A stretch of 64,000 nucleotides of DNA from contig NZ_LT632322.1 in assembly GCF_900119705.1 (NCBI RefSeq), forward strand, positions 1,240,001 through 1,304,000, in the 5' to 3' direction. The DNA is from Murdochiella vaginalis. Its GTDB lineage: Bacteria; Bacillota; Clostridia; Tissierellales; Peptoniphilaceae. Both the position numbers and the translations under genes were made by a program. This document shows, one piece after another, positions 1 to 9,852 of this stretch; position 1 is the first letter of the stretch; the number at the start of each line of letters is the position of its first letter. The notes below the pieces were generated by a model that saw only the letters and a list, made by a program, of their open reading frames with translations, was not told the origin of the DNA and searched no databases.

Positions 1-905
1 AACTCTCCGCGTTCAAAATCCGATTTGAGAAGTGCCTGTTGCTGATACGCTTTCACTTCCTCGTCGTTTTCGATAGAAGCCGCATACTTTGTCAGAAGCG
101 GATGTTCCGGAGCCACAACCATATACGTCGCGCCGAACATGGTATCCGGACGCGTCGTATATACGGTTAAGACATCGTCCGTCTCTTTCCCGTCAACAAG
201 CACCGCAAAGTCGGCTTCCGCACCGTGAGAACGGCCAATCCAGTTGATCTGCTGCTGCTTGATGCGCGGTGAATAATCCACTTCTTCCAAATCGTCAATC
301 AAACGATCCGCGTATTCCGTGATCTTGAGCATCCACTGATTCTTTACGCGATGTTCCACCGGGGTTCCGCAGCGCTCACATTTTCCGTCCACCACTTCCT
401 CGTTGGAAAGCCCCACGAGGTCATGCGGACACCAATTGATGGGCACTTCTTTCTTATACGCCAGACCATGCTTATAAAGCTGAATAAAGATCCATTGTGT
501 CCAGCGATAATATTCCGGATCTGTCGTGTTCACCACGCGATCCCAATCGAAGGAGAAGCCGATCGCATCCAACTGATCCTTAAAATGTTGAATGTTTTTT
601 CGCGTGACTTCCGCCGGATGAATTTTATGTTGAATGGCATAATTCTCTGTCGGCAGCCCGAACGCATCAAAGCCCATCGGATAGAGGACGTTATAGCCCT
701 GCAAACGGCGTTTGCGCGCAACGATATCCAATGCGGTGTAGGGACGCGGATGGCCAACATGAAGCCCCTGTCCGGACGGATAGGGAAATTCAACCAGCGC
801 ATAATATTTCTTTTTCGTGGGATCCAACGTGGCATGAAAAACATCGTTCTTCTGCCAGAAGGCTTGCCACTTTTTTTCCAGGACGGCGGGATTATAGGTT
901 TCCAT
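1..905 (-). CDS. leuS: Leucyl-tRNA synthetase, N-terminal ~301 residues (runs off window)
   Basis: Class I aminoacyl-tRNA synthetase that charges tRNA-Leu in the cytoplasm. The reverse complement starts with ATG at 905, preceded by AGAAGGG as ribosome binding site. The HIGH-type signature appears as HVGHPRPY at residues 49-56. A Cys-containing segment with NWCPHD and later CERCG (about residues 165-190), typical of LeuRS, is present. The start of the editing region, with [12 protein letters not shown], also lies inside the window. The 3' two thirds, including the KMSKS loop, lie outside. The gene follows asnS after 87 bp on the same strand, so the two are probably co-transcribed; the gap is too short for a T-box leader. 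Identity is secure; only the C-terminal part is unseen. Confidence 0.96.
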   Translation of the reverse strand, partial: METYNPAVLEKKWQAFWQKNDVFHATLDPTKKKYYALVEFPYPSGQGLHVGHPRPYTALDIVARKRRLQGYNVLYPMGFDAFGLPTENYAIQHKIHPAEVTRKNIQHFKDQLDAIGFSFDWDRVVNTTDPEYYRWTQWIFIQLYKHGLAYKKEVPINWCPHDLVGLSNEEVVDGKCERCGTPVEHRVKNQWMLKITEYADRLIDDLEEVDYSPRIKQQQINWIGRSHGAEADFAVLVDGKETDDVLTVYTTRPDTMFGATYMVVAPEHPLLTKYAASIENDEEVKAYQQQALLKSDFERGE

Positions 906-992
906 GTACACCCTTCTTCTCTTCTTCACGTATTTCTCGTTCGTTTGGTCAATCGTCTGCTCTGTCACAACCCTTAGAGTCTTTCGGCATCC

Positions 993-2372
993 TTACCGTA
1001 ATGTGTTGACGGTACGCGGATACGGCAGTACGTCGCGGATATTGGCCATGCCGGTCATGTACATCACGCAGCGTTCAAAGCCAAGACCGTAGCCGCTGTG
1101 TACGCATCCGCCAAAACGACGAAGATCCGTATACCACTGATAGTCTTCTTCTTTAATGCCTTTCTCCCTCATTTGCGCAAGAAGCACCTCTTCGCGTTCT
1201 TCACGCTGAGAGCCGCCGATGAGCTCGCCGATGCCCGGAACCAACATGTCCGCACAGGCGACGGTCTTGCCGTCATCATTTAATCGCATATAGAAAGACT
1301 TGATCTCCTTCGGATAATCCGTCACAAAAAGCGGCCCCTTAACCACTTCTTCTGTCAGGAAACGCTCGTGCTCCGACTGTAGATCACTTCCCCAATGCAC
1401 AGGGAAGGTAAAGCGCGCGTTTTCTTTTTCTAAAAGCGCAACCGCCTCGGTATAAGTCATGCGGGCAAAATCTGCCTTACGCACCAGATTCAGGCGTTCC
1501 AGTAAACCCTTGTCAATCCACCGATTAAAGAAATCCATCTCTTCGGGAAGACGCTCGATCACGCGATTGAGGATATGCTTCATCATCGCTTCGGCTAAGT
1601 CCATCATGTCGGTCAGATCACCGAACGCAATCTCCGGCTCGATCATCCAAAATTCCGCCGCATGACGCGTGGTGTTGGAATGCTCTGCGCGGAAGGTCGG
1701 CCCGAATGTATAGACATTTCGGTGACTCATGGCAAAAGCTTCCAATTCCAACTGGCCCGAAACAGTAAGATGCGCCGGAACACCGAAGAAATCCTCACGG
1801 TAATCCACTTTTCCCTCTTCCGTTTTCGGCACATTGTTCAGATCCAGCGTCGTCACCTGGAACATTTCGCCCGCACCTTCTGCATCCGAAGCGGTAATTA
1901 ACGGCGTGTGCACATACGTGAAGCCGCGTTCGTGAAAGAATTCATGAATGGCGAAAGCAATCTCGCTGCGCGTGCGAAATACGGCATTAAACGTATTCGT
2001 ACGCGAACGAAGATAGGGATATTGGCGGAGAAATTCCATGCTCTGACGTTTATTTTGGATGGGATAATCCTCCGCATTAGCACCAAGCAAGGTGACGGTT
2101 CTCGCTTCCAACTCAATCGGCTGTGGTGAATCCGGCGTGATCTTGAGTATCCCTTCCACCGCAATGGCGCTTCCCACAGCAAAGTGCGATACATTGCTGT
2201 AGTTTTCTAAATCGGGCGTAATCACAACTTGGAGAGGACGGAAAAATGTGCCGTCATTCACCATAAAAAAGCCGACATTTTTGGAAATGCGCGACTGCCG
2301 AATCCATCCCTGAATCGTAATCTTTTCGTTTGCGTGCTTTTCCGCATCGCGATAACATACTTTAATTTCCAT
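993..2372 (-). CDS. asnS: Asparaginyl-tRNA synthetase
   Basis: Class IIb synthetase that charges tRNA-Asn in the cytoplasm; 459 residues, normal length. An N-terminal OB-fold anticodon-binding domain (about 1-110) opens with ITIQGWIRQSR. Class II motif 2 is seen as FRAEHSNTTRHAAEF and motif 3 as GYGLGFERCVMYMTG near the C-terminus. The lack of an AspRS GAD insertion and the match of the C-terminal block DVLPYPRT to AsnRS support Asn over Asp. An AAGGAG site lies upstream of the ATG, and the gene begins 9 bp after rarA ends, so it is translationally close to rarA and followed by leuS. Confidence 0.96.
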   Translation of the reverse strand: MEIKVCYRDAEKHANEKITIQGWIRQSRISKNVGFFMVNDGTFFRPLQVVITPDLENYSNVSHFAVGSAIAVEGILKITPDSPQPIELEARTVTLLGANAEDYPIQNKRQSMEFLRQYPYLRSRTNTFNAVFRTRSEIAFAIHEFFHERGFTYVHTPLITASDAEGAGEMFQVTTLDLNNVPKTEEGKVDYREDFFGVPAHLTVSGQLELEAFAMSHRNVYTFGPTFRAEHSNTTRHAAEFWMIEPEIAFGDLTDMMDLAEAMMKHILNRVIERLPEEMDFFNRWIDKGLLERLNLVRKADFARMTYTEAVALLEKENARFTFPVHWGSDLQSEHERFLTEEVVKGPLFVTDYPKEIKSFYMRLNDDGKTVACADMLVPGIGELIGGSQREEREEVLLAQMREKGIKEEDYQWYTDLRRFGGCVHSGYGLGFERCVMYMTGMANIRDVLPYPRTVNTLR

Positions 2373-2381
2373 GTTTTCTCC

Positions 2382-3728
2382 TTACTGACGGTCCTCCTCA
2401 GCGGCAGGTCTTTCTTGTTTGGGCAGGCTCTCAAGGTACTGTTTAAGTCGTGCTTCGCCGCCGCGATCGACCGGATGATAAAAGGTCTTTCCCATTATTT
2501 CATCCGGCAGATAATTCTGCAAGACATAGCCGGAAGGATCATTATGTGGATACCGATATGTCAATCCCCTTCCCAATGCTTTGGCACCACTGTAGTGGGC
2601 ATCTTTCAAATACGGCGGAATATCTGCCGGAGGATTCTCTCGAACCGTGCGCAAGGCTTCGTCAATAGCCAAATAGGAAGCATTGCTTTTCGGCGACGAA
2701 GCTAAAAAGGTCGTCGTTTGCGCCAATAAAATGCGCGCCTCGGGCATGCCAATCTGTGAAACACCCTGATAGCAGCTTACCGCCTGCACCAAGCCCAGCG
2801 GCTGCGCATTTCCGATATCCTCGCTGGCCAGGATTACCAGACGCCGAGCAATAAAGAGCGGATCTTCTCCCCCTGCCAGCATGCGTGCAAGATAATAGAT
2901 GGCCGCATCGGGATCGGAACCGCGCACCGATTTGATGAAAGCTGAAATCGTGTTGTAATGCTCTTCCTCGCCTTTATCGTATTGAATGCGTTTCTTTTGC
3001 ATGCTTTCGGCCATGTCCTCTTTCGTCAACCGGATACGACCGTTGACGGGCGGCGTCGACAGTACTGCGATTTCCAAAGAATTCAGCAACACGCGCGCAT
3101 CCCCTCCGGAAGAGGCAAGAAGCAAGGCTCGGGCATCCGCATCCAATGTGACCGCATACATGCCGAGCCCCCTCTCCGTATCCGAAAGAGCACGATCAAG
3201 TACTTTTTCCAATGCTTCCGTGGAAAGCCACGTCAGCTCCACCACCTGACAACGGGAAAGCAACGCTTTATTTACTTCAAAAAACGGATTTTCCGTCGTT
3301 GCCCCGATGAGCGTAAGCGTGCCGTCTTCTACGTGCGGAAGCAGGGCATCCTGCTGACTCTTGTTAAAGCGATGAATCTCGTCAATAAAGAGAATGGTGC
3401 GCACCTGGTCATAAAGCAGAGCCTGTTTCGCTTCCTCTACAACCTCCCGCAATTCTTTAACGCCGCTGGTCACGGCGGATAATTTGCGAAAGGCGCGGTT
3501 CGTATGTTCGGCAATCACATGCGCAATCGTAGTTTTTCCGGTTCCCGGCGGGCCAAAAAGTATCAGTGATGGCACACGATCCGCTTCGATCAGGCGGCGA
3601 AGAGGTTTGCCGGGCGCAAGGACCGCATCCTGCCCCACCACGTCCTCTAAGGATTTAGGGCGCAGACGATCCGCAAGAGGTGCATGTTTTTGTTGTTGTT
3701 TTTGCTGCTGTCTCTGCAATAAATCCAT
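2382..3728 (-). CDS. rarA: Replication-associated recombination protein A (RarA/MgsA) AAA+ ATPase
   Basis: AAA+ ATPase related to clamp loaders and RuvB that acts at stalled replication forks; 448 residues. Walker [10 protein letters not shown] is at residues 59-67, and Walker B with the family motif [17 protein letters not shown] follows. The C-terminal tetramerisation/MgsA part (about 250-430) includes YHPVDRG. The first 14 residues are almost all Gln and Lys (QQQKQQQK), an unusual low-complexity leader. The start has a GCGGAGGAAAC ribosome binding site. It lies just past the strong terminator closing the division cluster, so it needs its own promoter or read-through; I saw no convincing promoter in the short gap. 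It heads a rarA-asnS-leuS group. Confidence 0.94.
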   Translation of the reverse strand: MDLLQRQQQKQQQKHAPLADRLRPKSLEDVVGQDAVLAPGKPLRRLIEADRVPSLILFGPPGTGKTTIAHVIAEHTNRAFRKLSAVTSGVKELREVVEEAKQALLYDQVRTILFIDEIHRFNKSQQDALLPHVEDGTLTLIGATTENPFFEVNKALLSRCQVVELTWLSTEALEKVLDRALSDTERGLGMYAVTLDADARALLLASSGGDARVLLNSLEIAVLSTPPVNGRIRLTKEDMAESMQKKRIQYDKGEEEHYNTISAFIKSVRGSDPDAAIYYLARMLAGGEDPLFIARRLVILASEDIGNAQPLGLVQAVSCYQGVSQIGMPEARILLAQTTTFLASSPKSNASYLAIDEALRTVRENPPADIPPYLKDAHYSGAKALGRGLTYRYPHNDPSGYVLQNYLPDEIMGKTFYHPVDRGGEARLKQYLESLPKQERPAAEEDRQ

Positions 3729-3743
3729 GTTTCCTCCGCCGCG

Positions 3744-3772
3744 AAAAAAAGCAGGCGATCCTATGGATCGCC
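3744..3772 (-). terminator. Rho-independent terminator after nrdR, closing the division cluster
   Basis: On the minus strand an 8-bp perfect stem GGCGATCC / GGATCGCC with a 3-nt loop is followed by TGC and seven T. It sits 7 bp downstream of the nrdR stop and ends the mraZ-to-nrdR unit. Confidence 0.9.
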
Positions 3773-3778
3773 TTTGCC

Positions 3779-4255
3779 TTATTCTTCTGTTCTGTCTTCT
3801 TCCTGCTCGTCGGTCAGGTTGTTCAATTCCTTGTAAAAACTGTCCACATCCTGAAATTCACGATAAACCGACGCAAAGCGCACATAGGCAACTTTATCGA
3901 TGGCTTTGAGCTGGTCCATAACCAGTTCTCCGATATAGGCGGTAGTCACCTCGCGCTGGTTAAGATGGTTAAGCTGGGTTTCGATGGCGTCCGCTGCCTT
4001 TTCTAAGCGCTCCACCGTCACCGGCCGTTTTTCCGCGGAACGGATCATGCCGTTAAGAATCTTGGAACGAATGAACGGCTCGCGTGTCTCGTCTTTTTTA
4101 ATCACCACAATCGCCTGATCCTCGTAGCGCTCGTACGTGGTAAAGCGTTTCTTGCATTTCAGACAGGCGCGGCGGCGGCGAACCGCCTCATTGTCTTCGG
4201 TTGGACGAGAGTCGATGACCTTCGTATCGGGAAACCCGCAATACGGACATTTCAT
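3779..4255 (-). CDS. nrdR: Transcriptional regulator NrdR
   Basis: Zinc-ribbon/ATP-cone repressor of ribonucleotide reductase genes; it binds NrdR boxes when loaded with ATP/dATP. From ATG at 4255 the protein is 158 residues, the normal length, with zinc ligands Cys3, Cys6, Cys31 and Cys34 (MKCPYC and CLKC). The ATP-cone starts around residue 46 (VVIKKDETREPF). A longer in-frame reading exists upstream, but it overlaps ftsZ and has no family similarity, so the MKCPYC start is preferred. The gene begins one base after the ftsZ stop and is the last gene before the terminator. The C-terminus is acidic (DEQEEDRTEE). Confidence 0.95.
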   Translation of the reverse strand: MKCPYCGFPDTKVIDSRPTEDNEAVRRRRACLKCKKRFTTYERYEDQAIVVIKKDETREPFIRSKILNGMIRSAEKRPVTVERLEKAADAIETQLNHLNQREVTTAYIGELVMDQLKAIDKVAYVRFASVYREFQDVDSFYKELNNLTDEQEEDRTEE

Positions 4256-4256
4256 A

Positions 4257-5342
4257 TTAACGGTACTTTCTGAGGAATTCCGGAATGTCCATATTATCCG
4301 CATCCGAAGACGAGGAGGCCGAAGAGGAATCTTCATTCATACGAGCCTCGCGACGATCCAGTCCGTCCTCGTTGGCGGAAACCTTGCGGTTGTCAAAACC
4401 GGTGGCAATCACCGTAATCTTAATGTCGTCGCCAAGAGACTCATCCACACCCGCGCCGAAGATGATATTGGCATCCGGATCAACCGCCTCGCGGATCATT
4501 TCAATCGCTTCATTGGCTTCGAAAATGCCAAGGTCGGCAGCCGTCACGTTGACCAATACCGCTTTGGCTCCATCAACACTGGTTTCCAGAAGCGGGCTCT
4601 TGACCGCCGCCTTCGCCGCGTTGACGGCACGGTTCTCGCCATTGGCAATGCCGATGCCCATGTGCGCAATGCCCTGATCCTTCATGATGGATTCGACATC
4701 CGCAAAGTCTAAATTGATGATGTTCGGTACCGCAATCAGATCCGAAATACCCTGAATACCATTCATCAGCACTTGATCGGCCATGCCGAAAGCTTCCACC
4801 ATGGAGGTGCGACGTTCTGCGACCTGTAACAGGCGATCGTTCGGAATGACAATGAGGGTATCCACTTTATCTTTTAATTTATTGATGCCGCTTTCGGCTT
4901 GGCTCTGGCGTTTGCGTCCTTCAAAGCCAAACGGCTTTGTGACTACGCCAACCGTCAGGATGCCCATGGAACGCGCCGCTTCTGCAACAACAGGAGCCGC
5001 ACCGGTACCCGTTCCACCGCCCATACCGGCGGTAATAAAGACCATGTCGGTGTTTGCAAGCAATTCGGTGATATCGCTTTTGGATTCTTCCGCCGCTTTC
5101 TCACCCACATCCGGATTTCCGCCGGACCCGAGACCGCGCGTCAGCTTGACGCCAATTTGCAGCTTTTTGTCGGAATCCACAACCTCAAGAATCTGACGAT
5201 CGGTATTGACGGCGATAAACTCTACGCCTGCTAAACCGTGTTGTTTCATGCGGTTCAACGCGTTGTTTCCGCCTCCGCCGACGCCAAGTACCTTGATTTT
5301 TGCCAGACCGTCGTTGTTTACTTCCATGTCGAATGTGTTCAT
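4257..5342 (-). CDS. ftsZ: Cell division protein FtsZ
   Basis: Bacterial tubulin homologue that polymerises with GTP into the Z-ring at mid-cell. Length is 361 residues. The nucleotide-binding tubulin signature GGGTGTG is at residues 108-114, with an N-terminal [12 protein letters not shown]-type loop around 19-30 and the T7 loop [11 protein letters not shown]. The C-terminal linker is short (roughly 35 residues, Ser/Asp rich), and the conserved C-terminal peptide [10 protein letters not shown], used for FtsA/SepF/ZipA-type contacts, is intact. GAGGGGGAG precedes the ATG. It follows ftsQ with no ftsA between them, which is unusual for Firmicutes. Confidence 0.98.
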   Translation of the reverse strand: MNTFDMEVNNDGLAKIKVLGVGGGGNNALNRMKQHGLAGVEFIAVNTDRQILEVVDSDKKLQIGVKLTRGLGSGGNPDVGEKAAEESKSDITELLANTDMVFITAGMGGGTGTGAAPVVAEAARSMGILTVGVVTKPFGFEGRKRQSQAESGINKLKDKVDTLIVIPNDRLLQVAERRTSMVEAFGMADQVLMNGIQGISDLIAVPNIINLDFADVESIMKDQGIAHMGIGIANGENRAVNAAKAAVKSPLLETSVDGAKAVLVNVTAADLGIFEANEAIEMIREAVDPDANIIFGAGVDESLGDDIKITVIATGFDNRKVSANEDGLDRREARMNEDSSSASSSSDADNMDIPEFLRKYR

Positions 5343-5351
5343 GACTCCCCC

Positions 5352-6284
5352 TCAGTTTCCTTCTGTTCCTTTTTTCGGTTCCGTCGCACCGGGCGTCGTT
5401 TGTCGCCCGTTACCGGTAACCACGATCGGATTCTGTCCTTCGTTCAAAATGATCTCTTGCGCTTTTACGCCTTTGTTCTCGATTTCGCGGAGCACAGCCG
5501 CTAAGTCGGTAAGCTTATGAATGATGTCATTCGGTTCCCCGAAACGTATGACGATATCATTATACATTATAACAATGCCTTGTGACTTTTCAAAACGAAC
5601 TTTCGTCACGCCTTCCACCAGTTGTGTGCTTTGCAAAGTGGATAAAAAAGCAAGCTGGCGGGCATCCGAAAAATAGTTTTCCCCGATGCCGATTTTTTCC
5701 ACTTCTTTTTCCAAAGCAATCGGCTTAATTCGGTTCTTTTCCGGTACAAAACGGTCGGTGATTTTTCCTTGCTCGTCCACATAATAAGGGCGGCCGGCCG
5801 ATTCAAAAACGCCCAGGACGAAGTTTTCTTTAATCCGAACCACTAAGCGATTGGGCAATTCACGAGAGAATTCCACTTCTTCAATTCCTTCCAGTGAATG
5901 CAGGCGTTCCTCCCAGCGCTTCGTCGGAAAGGTAAAGATGTTGCTGTCTACATCGCCAAGGGCATTCATCACCTCTCGATCCGTCAGAACCGTATTGCCT
6001 TCGACGCGTACCGACTGAATGCGGAAAAAAGGAGCGTGCGTCAGGAACAGAGCAACCAATATTGACAGGATCAGCAAACCGAAAAGAAAAGGTAGCCATT
6101 TTTTTCGTCGTTGCAGACGCACGCGGCGTTGCCGACGTTCCACCTGTTTTAGGCTGCTTTGCGGTGAAAGGGCCTTGGTACGGGCGGCAGAATGCCGTTC
6201 CTCCCGTTTTTTCGGCTTGGAAGTGCGTAATGCATTCGGCTGCAAAGGGCGTTCGTTTCTTTTTTCATGCTCGTCGCGCTGCAT
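5352..6284 (-). CDS. ftsQ: Cell division protein FtsQ/DivIB
   Basis: Bitopic divisome protein that partners FtsL and FtsB/DivIC. It has 310 residues: a very basic, Arg/Lys-rich cytoplasmic N-terminus (1-62), one membrane helix (about 63-83), and an extracytoplasmic POTRA domain starting near residue 88 (RIQSVRVEGNTVLTDREV). The FtsQ beta-domain follows. The C-terminal tail is short and hydrophilic. The gene sits between ftsW and ftsZ with 9-bp gaps on both sides and a strong AGGAGGGGG site, so it is tightly coupled within the dcw operon. Confidence 0.9.
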   Translation of the reverse strand: MQRDEHEKRNERPLQPNALRTSKPKKREERHSAARTKALSPQSSLKQVERRQRRVRLQRRKKWLPFLFGLLILSILVALFLTHAPFFRIQSVRVEGNTVLTDREVMNALGDVDSNIFTFPTKRWEERLHSLEGIEEVEFSRELPNRLVVRIKENFVLGVFESAGRPYYVDEQGKITDRFVPEKNRIKPIALEKEVEKIGIGENYFSDARQLAFLSTLQSTQLVEGVTKVRFEKSQGIVIMYNDIVIRFGEPNDIIHKLTDLAAVLREIENKGVKAQEIILNEGQNPIVVTGNGRQTTPGATEPKKGTEGN

Positions 6285-6293
6285 ACCCCCTCC

Positions 6294-7421
6294 TTACTCG
6301 TCTCGAGAGATGTTCAGCAGAATACCGATCATCATGCTCATGACCAAGAGTGAGCTTCCGCCATAGCTGATAAACGGTAACGTAATGCCTGTCGTCGGGA
6401 CAAGACCGATGGATACGCCGATATTCACCATGGCCTGAAAGCAGATTAAAAAGGTGAGGCCAAGCGCCAGCACCTGGCCGAATCGCGTCTTTGCATTGCG
6501 AGCAATGCGTATTCCGCGAACGGCCAAAAAGCAAAAGCCCGCAATGACGAGTAATGCCCCGATAAAGCCCAGCTCTTCGGAAATGACTGCAAAGATGAAA
6601 TCGTTGTGCGGTTCATCCGCAAGATAATCAAATTTCTGAACACTTTTCCCGAAGCCGACGCCAAAAAAGCCTCCGGATGCTACCGCATAAAGGGACTGCA
6701 ATAGTTGCCATCCGCTTCCGGACGGATCCCGCATCGGATCAAAAACCGTTAAAAGACGTTCCAATCGATAATTGCCCGGTTTCGGCCAAAACGCATAGGC
6801 GAGGCCGACAAGGGCAATGCCCGTCATCGGCAAAAAATGCCATAAATTCATACCGTATATGAAATAGACAAAGAGCAGCACAGCGGAAATCACGATAACG
6901 GCCGAAAAATTCGGTTGCACATAGATGGGCAAAATGGTGAAGCCGATGAACAGCATGATTGCAAGAAAGGTTGCCGGTGTTCCCCGCTTTTCCGGCGGCT
7001 TTCGTGTCAGAAGAGCGCTTAAAAGAAGAAGCGATGCCACTTTTAAGCCATCGGAAGGCATGTATGTCAGGGGGCCCAAATGAATCCAGCGATGGGCGCG
7101 ATTCACAGGATAGGCAATGCCCGGTACCCAAACCAGGAGGCAGGAAAGGATCGCGAGGATGTAGATTAGCGGAGCAAAGCGACGGTAAATACGGTAGTCT
7201 ATGTGCGAAACCGCCCACATAATCCCCACTCCCAGAATGGTAAATATGAAATCTCGTTGGAAATAATATTTTGCATCGCCAAATTGCTTCAGCGCATAAG
7301 GAGCACTGGCACTGAAAACCATCAATACGCCGAAAAAAGACAACACGAGTACAAGGAGAAACAGAACACGATCCATCGTGCCCTGCCTTCTTCTTGTATC
7401 CCGTTTTATGTCCTTTCGCAT
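6294..7421 (-). CDS. ftsW: SEDS peptidoglycan polymerase FtsW
   Basis: Integral membrane SEDS glycosyltransferase that polymerises lipid II at the septum together with its cognate class B PBP. It has 375 residues with about ten membrane helices. Family hallmarks are present: the periplasmic loop AHRWIHLGPLTYMPSDGLK, the segment AVISEELGFIGALLV, and the C-terminal GITLPFISYGGSSL. The chosen ATG has GGAG about ten bases upstream; a start at MDRVLFLL (7376) is possible and would only drop a basic leader. The nearby PASTA-type PBP gene suggests the FtsW/PBP2B pair. SpoVE is a paralogue, but no sporulation genes are seen here. Confidence 0.93.
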   Translation of the reverse strand: MRKDIKRDTRRRQGTMDRVLFLLVLVLSFFGVLMVFSASAPYALKQFGDAKYYFQRDFIFTILGVGIMWAVSHIDYRIYRRFAPLIYILAILSCLLVWVPGIAYPVNRAHRWIHLGPLTYMPSDGLKVASLLLLSALLTRKPPEKRGTPATFLAIMLFIGFTILPIYVQPNFSAVIVISAVLLFVYFIYGMNLWHFLPMTGIALVGLAYAFWPKPGNYRLERLLTVFDPMRDPSGSGWQLLQSLYAVASGGFFGVGFGKSVQKFDYLADEPHNDFIFAVISEELGFIGALLVIAGFCFLAVRGIRIARNAKTRFGQVLALGLTFLICFQAMVNIGVSIGLVPTTGITLPFISYGGSSLLVMSMMIGILLNISRDE

Positions 7422-7446
7422 ATCGCCCGTATCTCCTCCGTCTGCT

Positions 7447-8787
7447 TTATTCGTTCTTTTCTTTCCAAGCCTTCACCAAAGCGCGAAATTCTTCTCCTCG
7501 CTCTTCAAAATGTTCGTATTGTCCCCAGCTCGCGCTTGCGGGCGAAAGCAAAACCAAGTCTCCTTTTTCCGCCAGGGATGTCGCAAGCTCCATCGCTTTT
7601 TTCAAGGTTTCAGCGATGATCACACGATCTCCGAGCCCCTTTTCCTGGGCTTCCTTCGCAAGCTTTTCTGCAGTTTGGCCGATCAGCAGCAGCTTTTTTC
7701 CTTGCGGGCGAAAAGCTTCAAAGAAAGCATCAAAGCAGACATGCTTGTCATAGCCCCCCGCAATTAGCAAAATGGGTTGATGAATGCCGGAAAGTGCCTT
7801 GACTGTGGCATCGACATTAGTTCCCTTTGAGTCATTAATATACCGCACGCCCCGCACCGTGCCGACATCTTCCATGCGGTGTTCAATGGGGCGAAAGGAA
7901 GAAAGCGCTTGTTTTATCACCTCTTCTGCAACGCCCAAATCTTTGGCTATTTCGACGGCAACAGCCGCGTTTTGTACATTGTGCTCACCCACTAAGTGCC
8001 AGCCAATTCCTTGGCGAAGCTCTTCCATCAAAGGAGTGTGAAGGTCTACCAGATGAATAGTAGCATGGGTGCCCACCTGATCGATTGCATCCCGAGCGAC
8101 CGTATCGCCCGGCAACAGCCACAGGCTGTCCCGTGCGCTCTGGGCATGGGCAATGGCTGCTTTCGCCTTGGCATAGGCTTCAAAGGATCCGTGCCATTCC
8201 AGATGATCTTCCGTGATATTCAAAATCGCGGCGCGGTGCGGTGCGAATTGCTCCACCGCTTCCAACTGAAAGCTGGAGCATTCCGTGACAAAAAGCGTAC
8301 CTTCTTCCGCTTCGAACATCGTTGAGAGAATCGGAAGACCGATATTGCCGCAGGCAATGGCCTTTTTCCCCGCATGGTTCAAAATCCATTCGATAAGCGA
8401 CGTTGTAGTTGTCTTTCCATTCGAGCCGGTGATGGCGATGAGGTTCTCACCGCCGAAAAGACGATAGGCGATCTCCAAATCGGTATATACCGGTTTCCCC
8501 TCACGATGAGCTCGCTCCACCAAAGGTGTCGCGAAGGAGATGCCGGAGCTGCGCAGAACAAAGGCAAAGGGCTCCAAGGGCAAGTTCTCTGCATCCTCGA
8601 TAATAGTGATGTCCTTCGAGTGGGGCAACGCGGCAATAAAAGCCTTATCCTCATCGCTCAAACCACCGTCCACATAAAGCGAGAGACGACAGCCTGCGGC
8701 GGGAAGTGTACGCAGCACCGAGCGTCCCGTGACACCCATGCCATAAACAAGAACGTTTTTTCCATTAAAAGTAGTTTTAAAATTCAT
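7447..8787 (-). CDS. murD: UDP-N-acetylmuramoyl-L-alanine--D-glutamate ligase MurD
   Basis: Cytoplasmic Mur ligase that adds D-Glu to UDP-MurNAc-L-Ala using ATP. It has 446 residues, normal length. The N-terminal Rossmann-like domain begins VLVYGMGVTGRSVL. The ATP-binding P-loop GSNGKTTTT lies at about residues 118-128, and the central domain contains NITEDHLEWHG. The C-terminal domain carries YINDSKGTNVDAT and LLSPASASWGQYEHFEERG, both typical of MurD rather than MurC/E/F. It lies between mraY and ftsW. murE, murF, murG and murC, usual neighbours, are missing from this cluster. Confidence 0.96.
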   Translation of the reverse strand: MNFKTTFNGKNVLVYGMGVTGRSVLRTLPAAGCRLSLYVDGGLSDEDKAFIAALPHSKDITIIEDAENLPLEPFAFVLRSSGISFATPLVERAHREGKPVYTDLEIAYRLFGGENLIAITGSNGKTTTTSLIEWILNHAGKKAIACGNIGLPILSTMFEAEEGTLFVTECSSFQLEAVEQFAPHRAAILNITEDHLEWHGSFEAYAKAKAAIAHAQSARDSLWLLPGDTVARDAIDQVGTHATIHLVDLHTPLMEELRQGIGWHLVGEHNVQNAAVAVEIAKDLGVAEEVIKQALSSFRPIEHRMEDVGTVRGVRYINDSKGTNVDATVKALSGIHQPILLIAGGYDKHVCFDAFFEAFRPQGKKLLLIGQTAEKLAKEAQEKGLGDRVIIAETLKKAMELATSLAEKGDLVLLSPASASWGQYEHFEERGEEFRALVKAWKEKNE

Positions 8788-8814
8788 TGTTAATCCTTTC
8801 CGGCAATTCGCAAG

Positions 8815-9783
8815 TTACCAGATCCAAACCGTCAGCAGGCACAGTAAAATGCTCACGAGTGAAAATGCCGCAGTGACTTTCTGTTCTGGAAATCCCTTCA
8901 ATTCAAAATGATGATGAATGGGACTCATGAGAAAAATCCGTTTCCCTCCCGTACGTTTGAAATACGCCACCTGAAGGATCACGGAAAGTGCCTCCATAAG
9001 ATAGATTCCTCCCAAGACAATTAAAAATGGCAAGCGATTCATTACCATCAATATGGCAGTGAGTGCACCGCCGATCGCCATGGAGCCGGTGTCTCCCATG
9101 AAGAGAGAGGCCGGATGGCTGTTAAAAAAGAGAAATCCAACCAGCACGCCGGCGAAGAGAATCGAGGCGAGTCCGGCCCGCTCCTGCCCTAAGACAGTTT
9201 GCTGGCTGAGAAAGGCCAGCGTGAGAAATACCGGAAGAGAGACACCGGCGCAAAGGCCATCCAGTCCATCCGTCAAATTCACCGCATTGACCGTACCTAC
9301 CATGATGAAGGCCAACAAAGGGATGCTCAGCAAGCCGATATGCCATTGCCAGCCGAAAAAAGGAATGCGTTGTATGGCCATCTCCGGTGTGAAAAAGTAA
9401 TGAATGCTCAGCAAAACGACCGCAAAAGCAAACTGGAGTATCAATTTTTGCCGCGGCGTCAAGCCTTCACTTTCCCGTTTTTTCACCTTCTCAAAATCAT
9501 CTAAAAAGCCGATCGCTCCGAAGCCCAGCGTGCAGATGGCGATAAGCAAGGTTGCCACATTTCCTTTTCCGCAAAACAACAGTAAAAGGAGAAACACCGC
9601 GGTAAATGCGACACCGCCCATCGTGGGAGTCCCTTTTTTCTTATAATGTGCCTTATTCCCTTCCTCGCGAATTTCCTGTCCCAGCGACTCTTTTTTGGAA
9701 AAGCGAATCCAACAATAGGTTCCCGCGGCGGATACGAGCGCCGCTAATATCCCCCATGGGAAAACCGCTTGAAAAGTCTCCAT
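8815..9783 (-). CDS. mraY: Phospho-N-acetylmuramoyl-pentapeptide transferase MraY
   Basis: Membrane enzyme that transfers phospho-MurNAc-pentapeptide to undecaprenyl phosphate, forming lipid I. It has 322 residues and about ten helices. Family motifs are present: KKKGTPTMGGVAF near residue 45, GFLDDFEKVKK with catalytic-site Asp residues, NLTDGLDGLCAG, and the HHH motif in SPIHHHFELKG. The start METFQAVF (9783) is preferred over an in-frame Met 13 codons upstream because GAAGGAG lies 7 bases before it. The gene lies between the PBP gene and murD. Confidence 0.96.
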   Translation of the reverse strand: METFQAVFPWGILAALVSAAGTYCWIRFSKKESLGQEIREEGNKAHYKKKGTPTMGGVAFTAVFLLLLLFCGKGNVATLLIAICTLGFGAIGFLDDFEKVKKRESEGLTPRQKLILQFAFAVVLLSIHYFFTPEMAIQRIPFFGWQWHIGLLSIPLLAFIMVGTVNAVNLTDGLDGLCAGVSLPVFLTLAFLSQQTVLGQERAGLASILFAGVLVGFLFFNSHPASLFMGDTGSMAIGGALTAILMVMNRLPFLIVLGGIYLMEALSVILQVAYFKRTGGKRIFLMSPIHHHFELKGFPEQKVTAAFSLVSILLCLLTVWIW

Positions 9784-9852
9784 GTTTTTTCTCCTTCTCT
9801 CCTGTATTGTTTCTCCGAACAAGCGACGAATTCGACACCTGTGCAGTTTTTT

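Noticed and set aside
906-992. T-box leader for leuS
   Set aside because: The gap to asnS is only 87 bp and lacks the T-box consensus.
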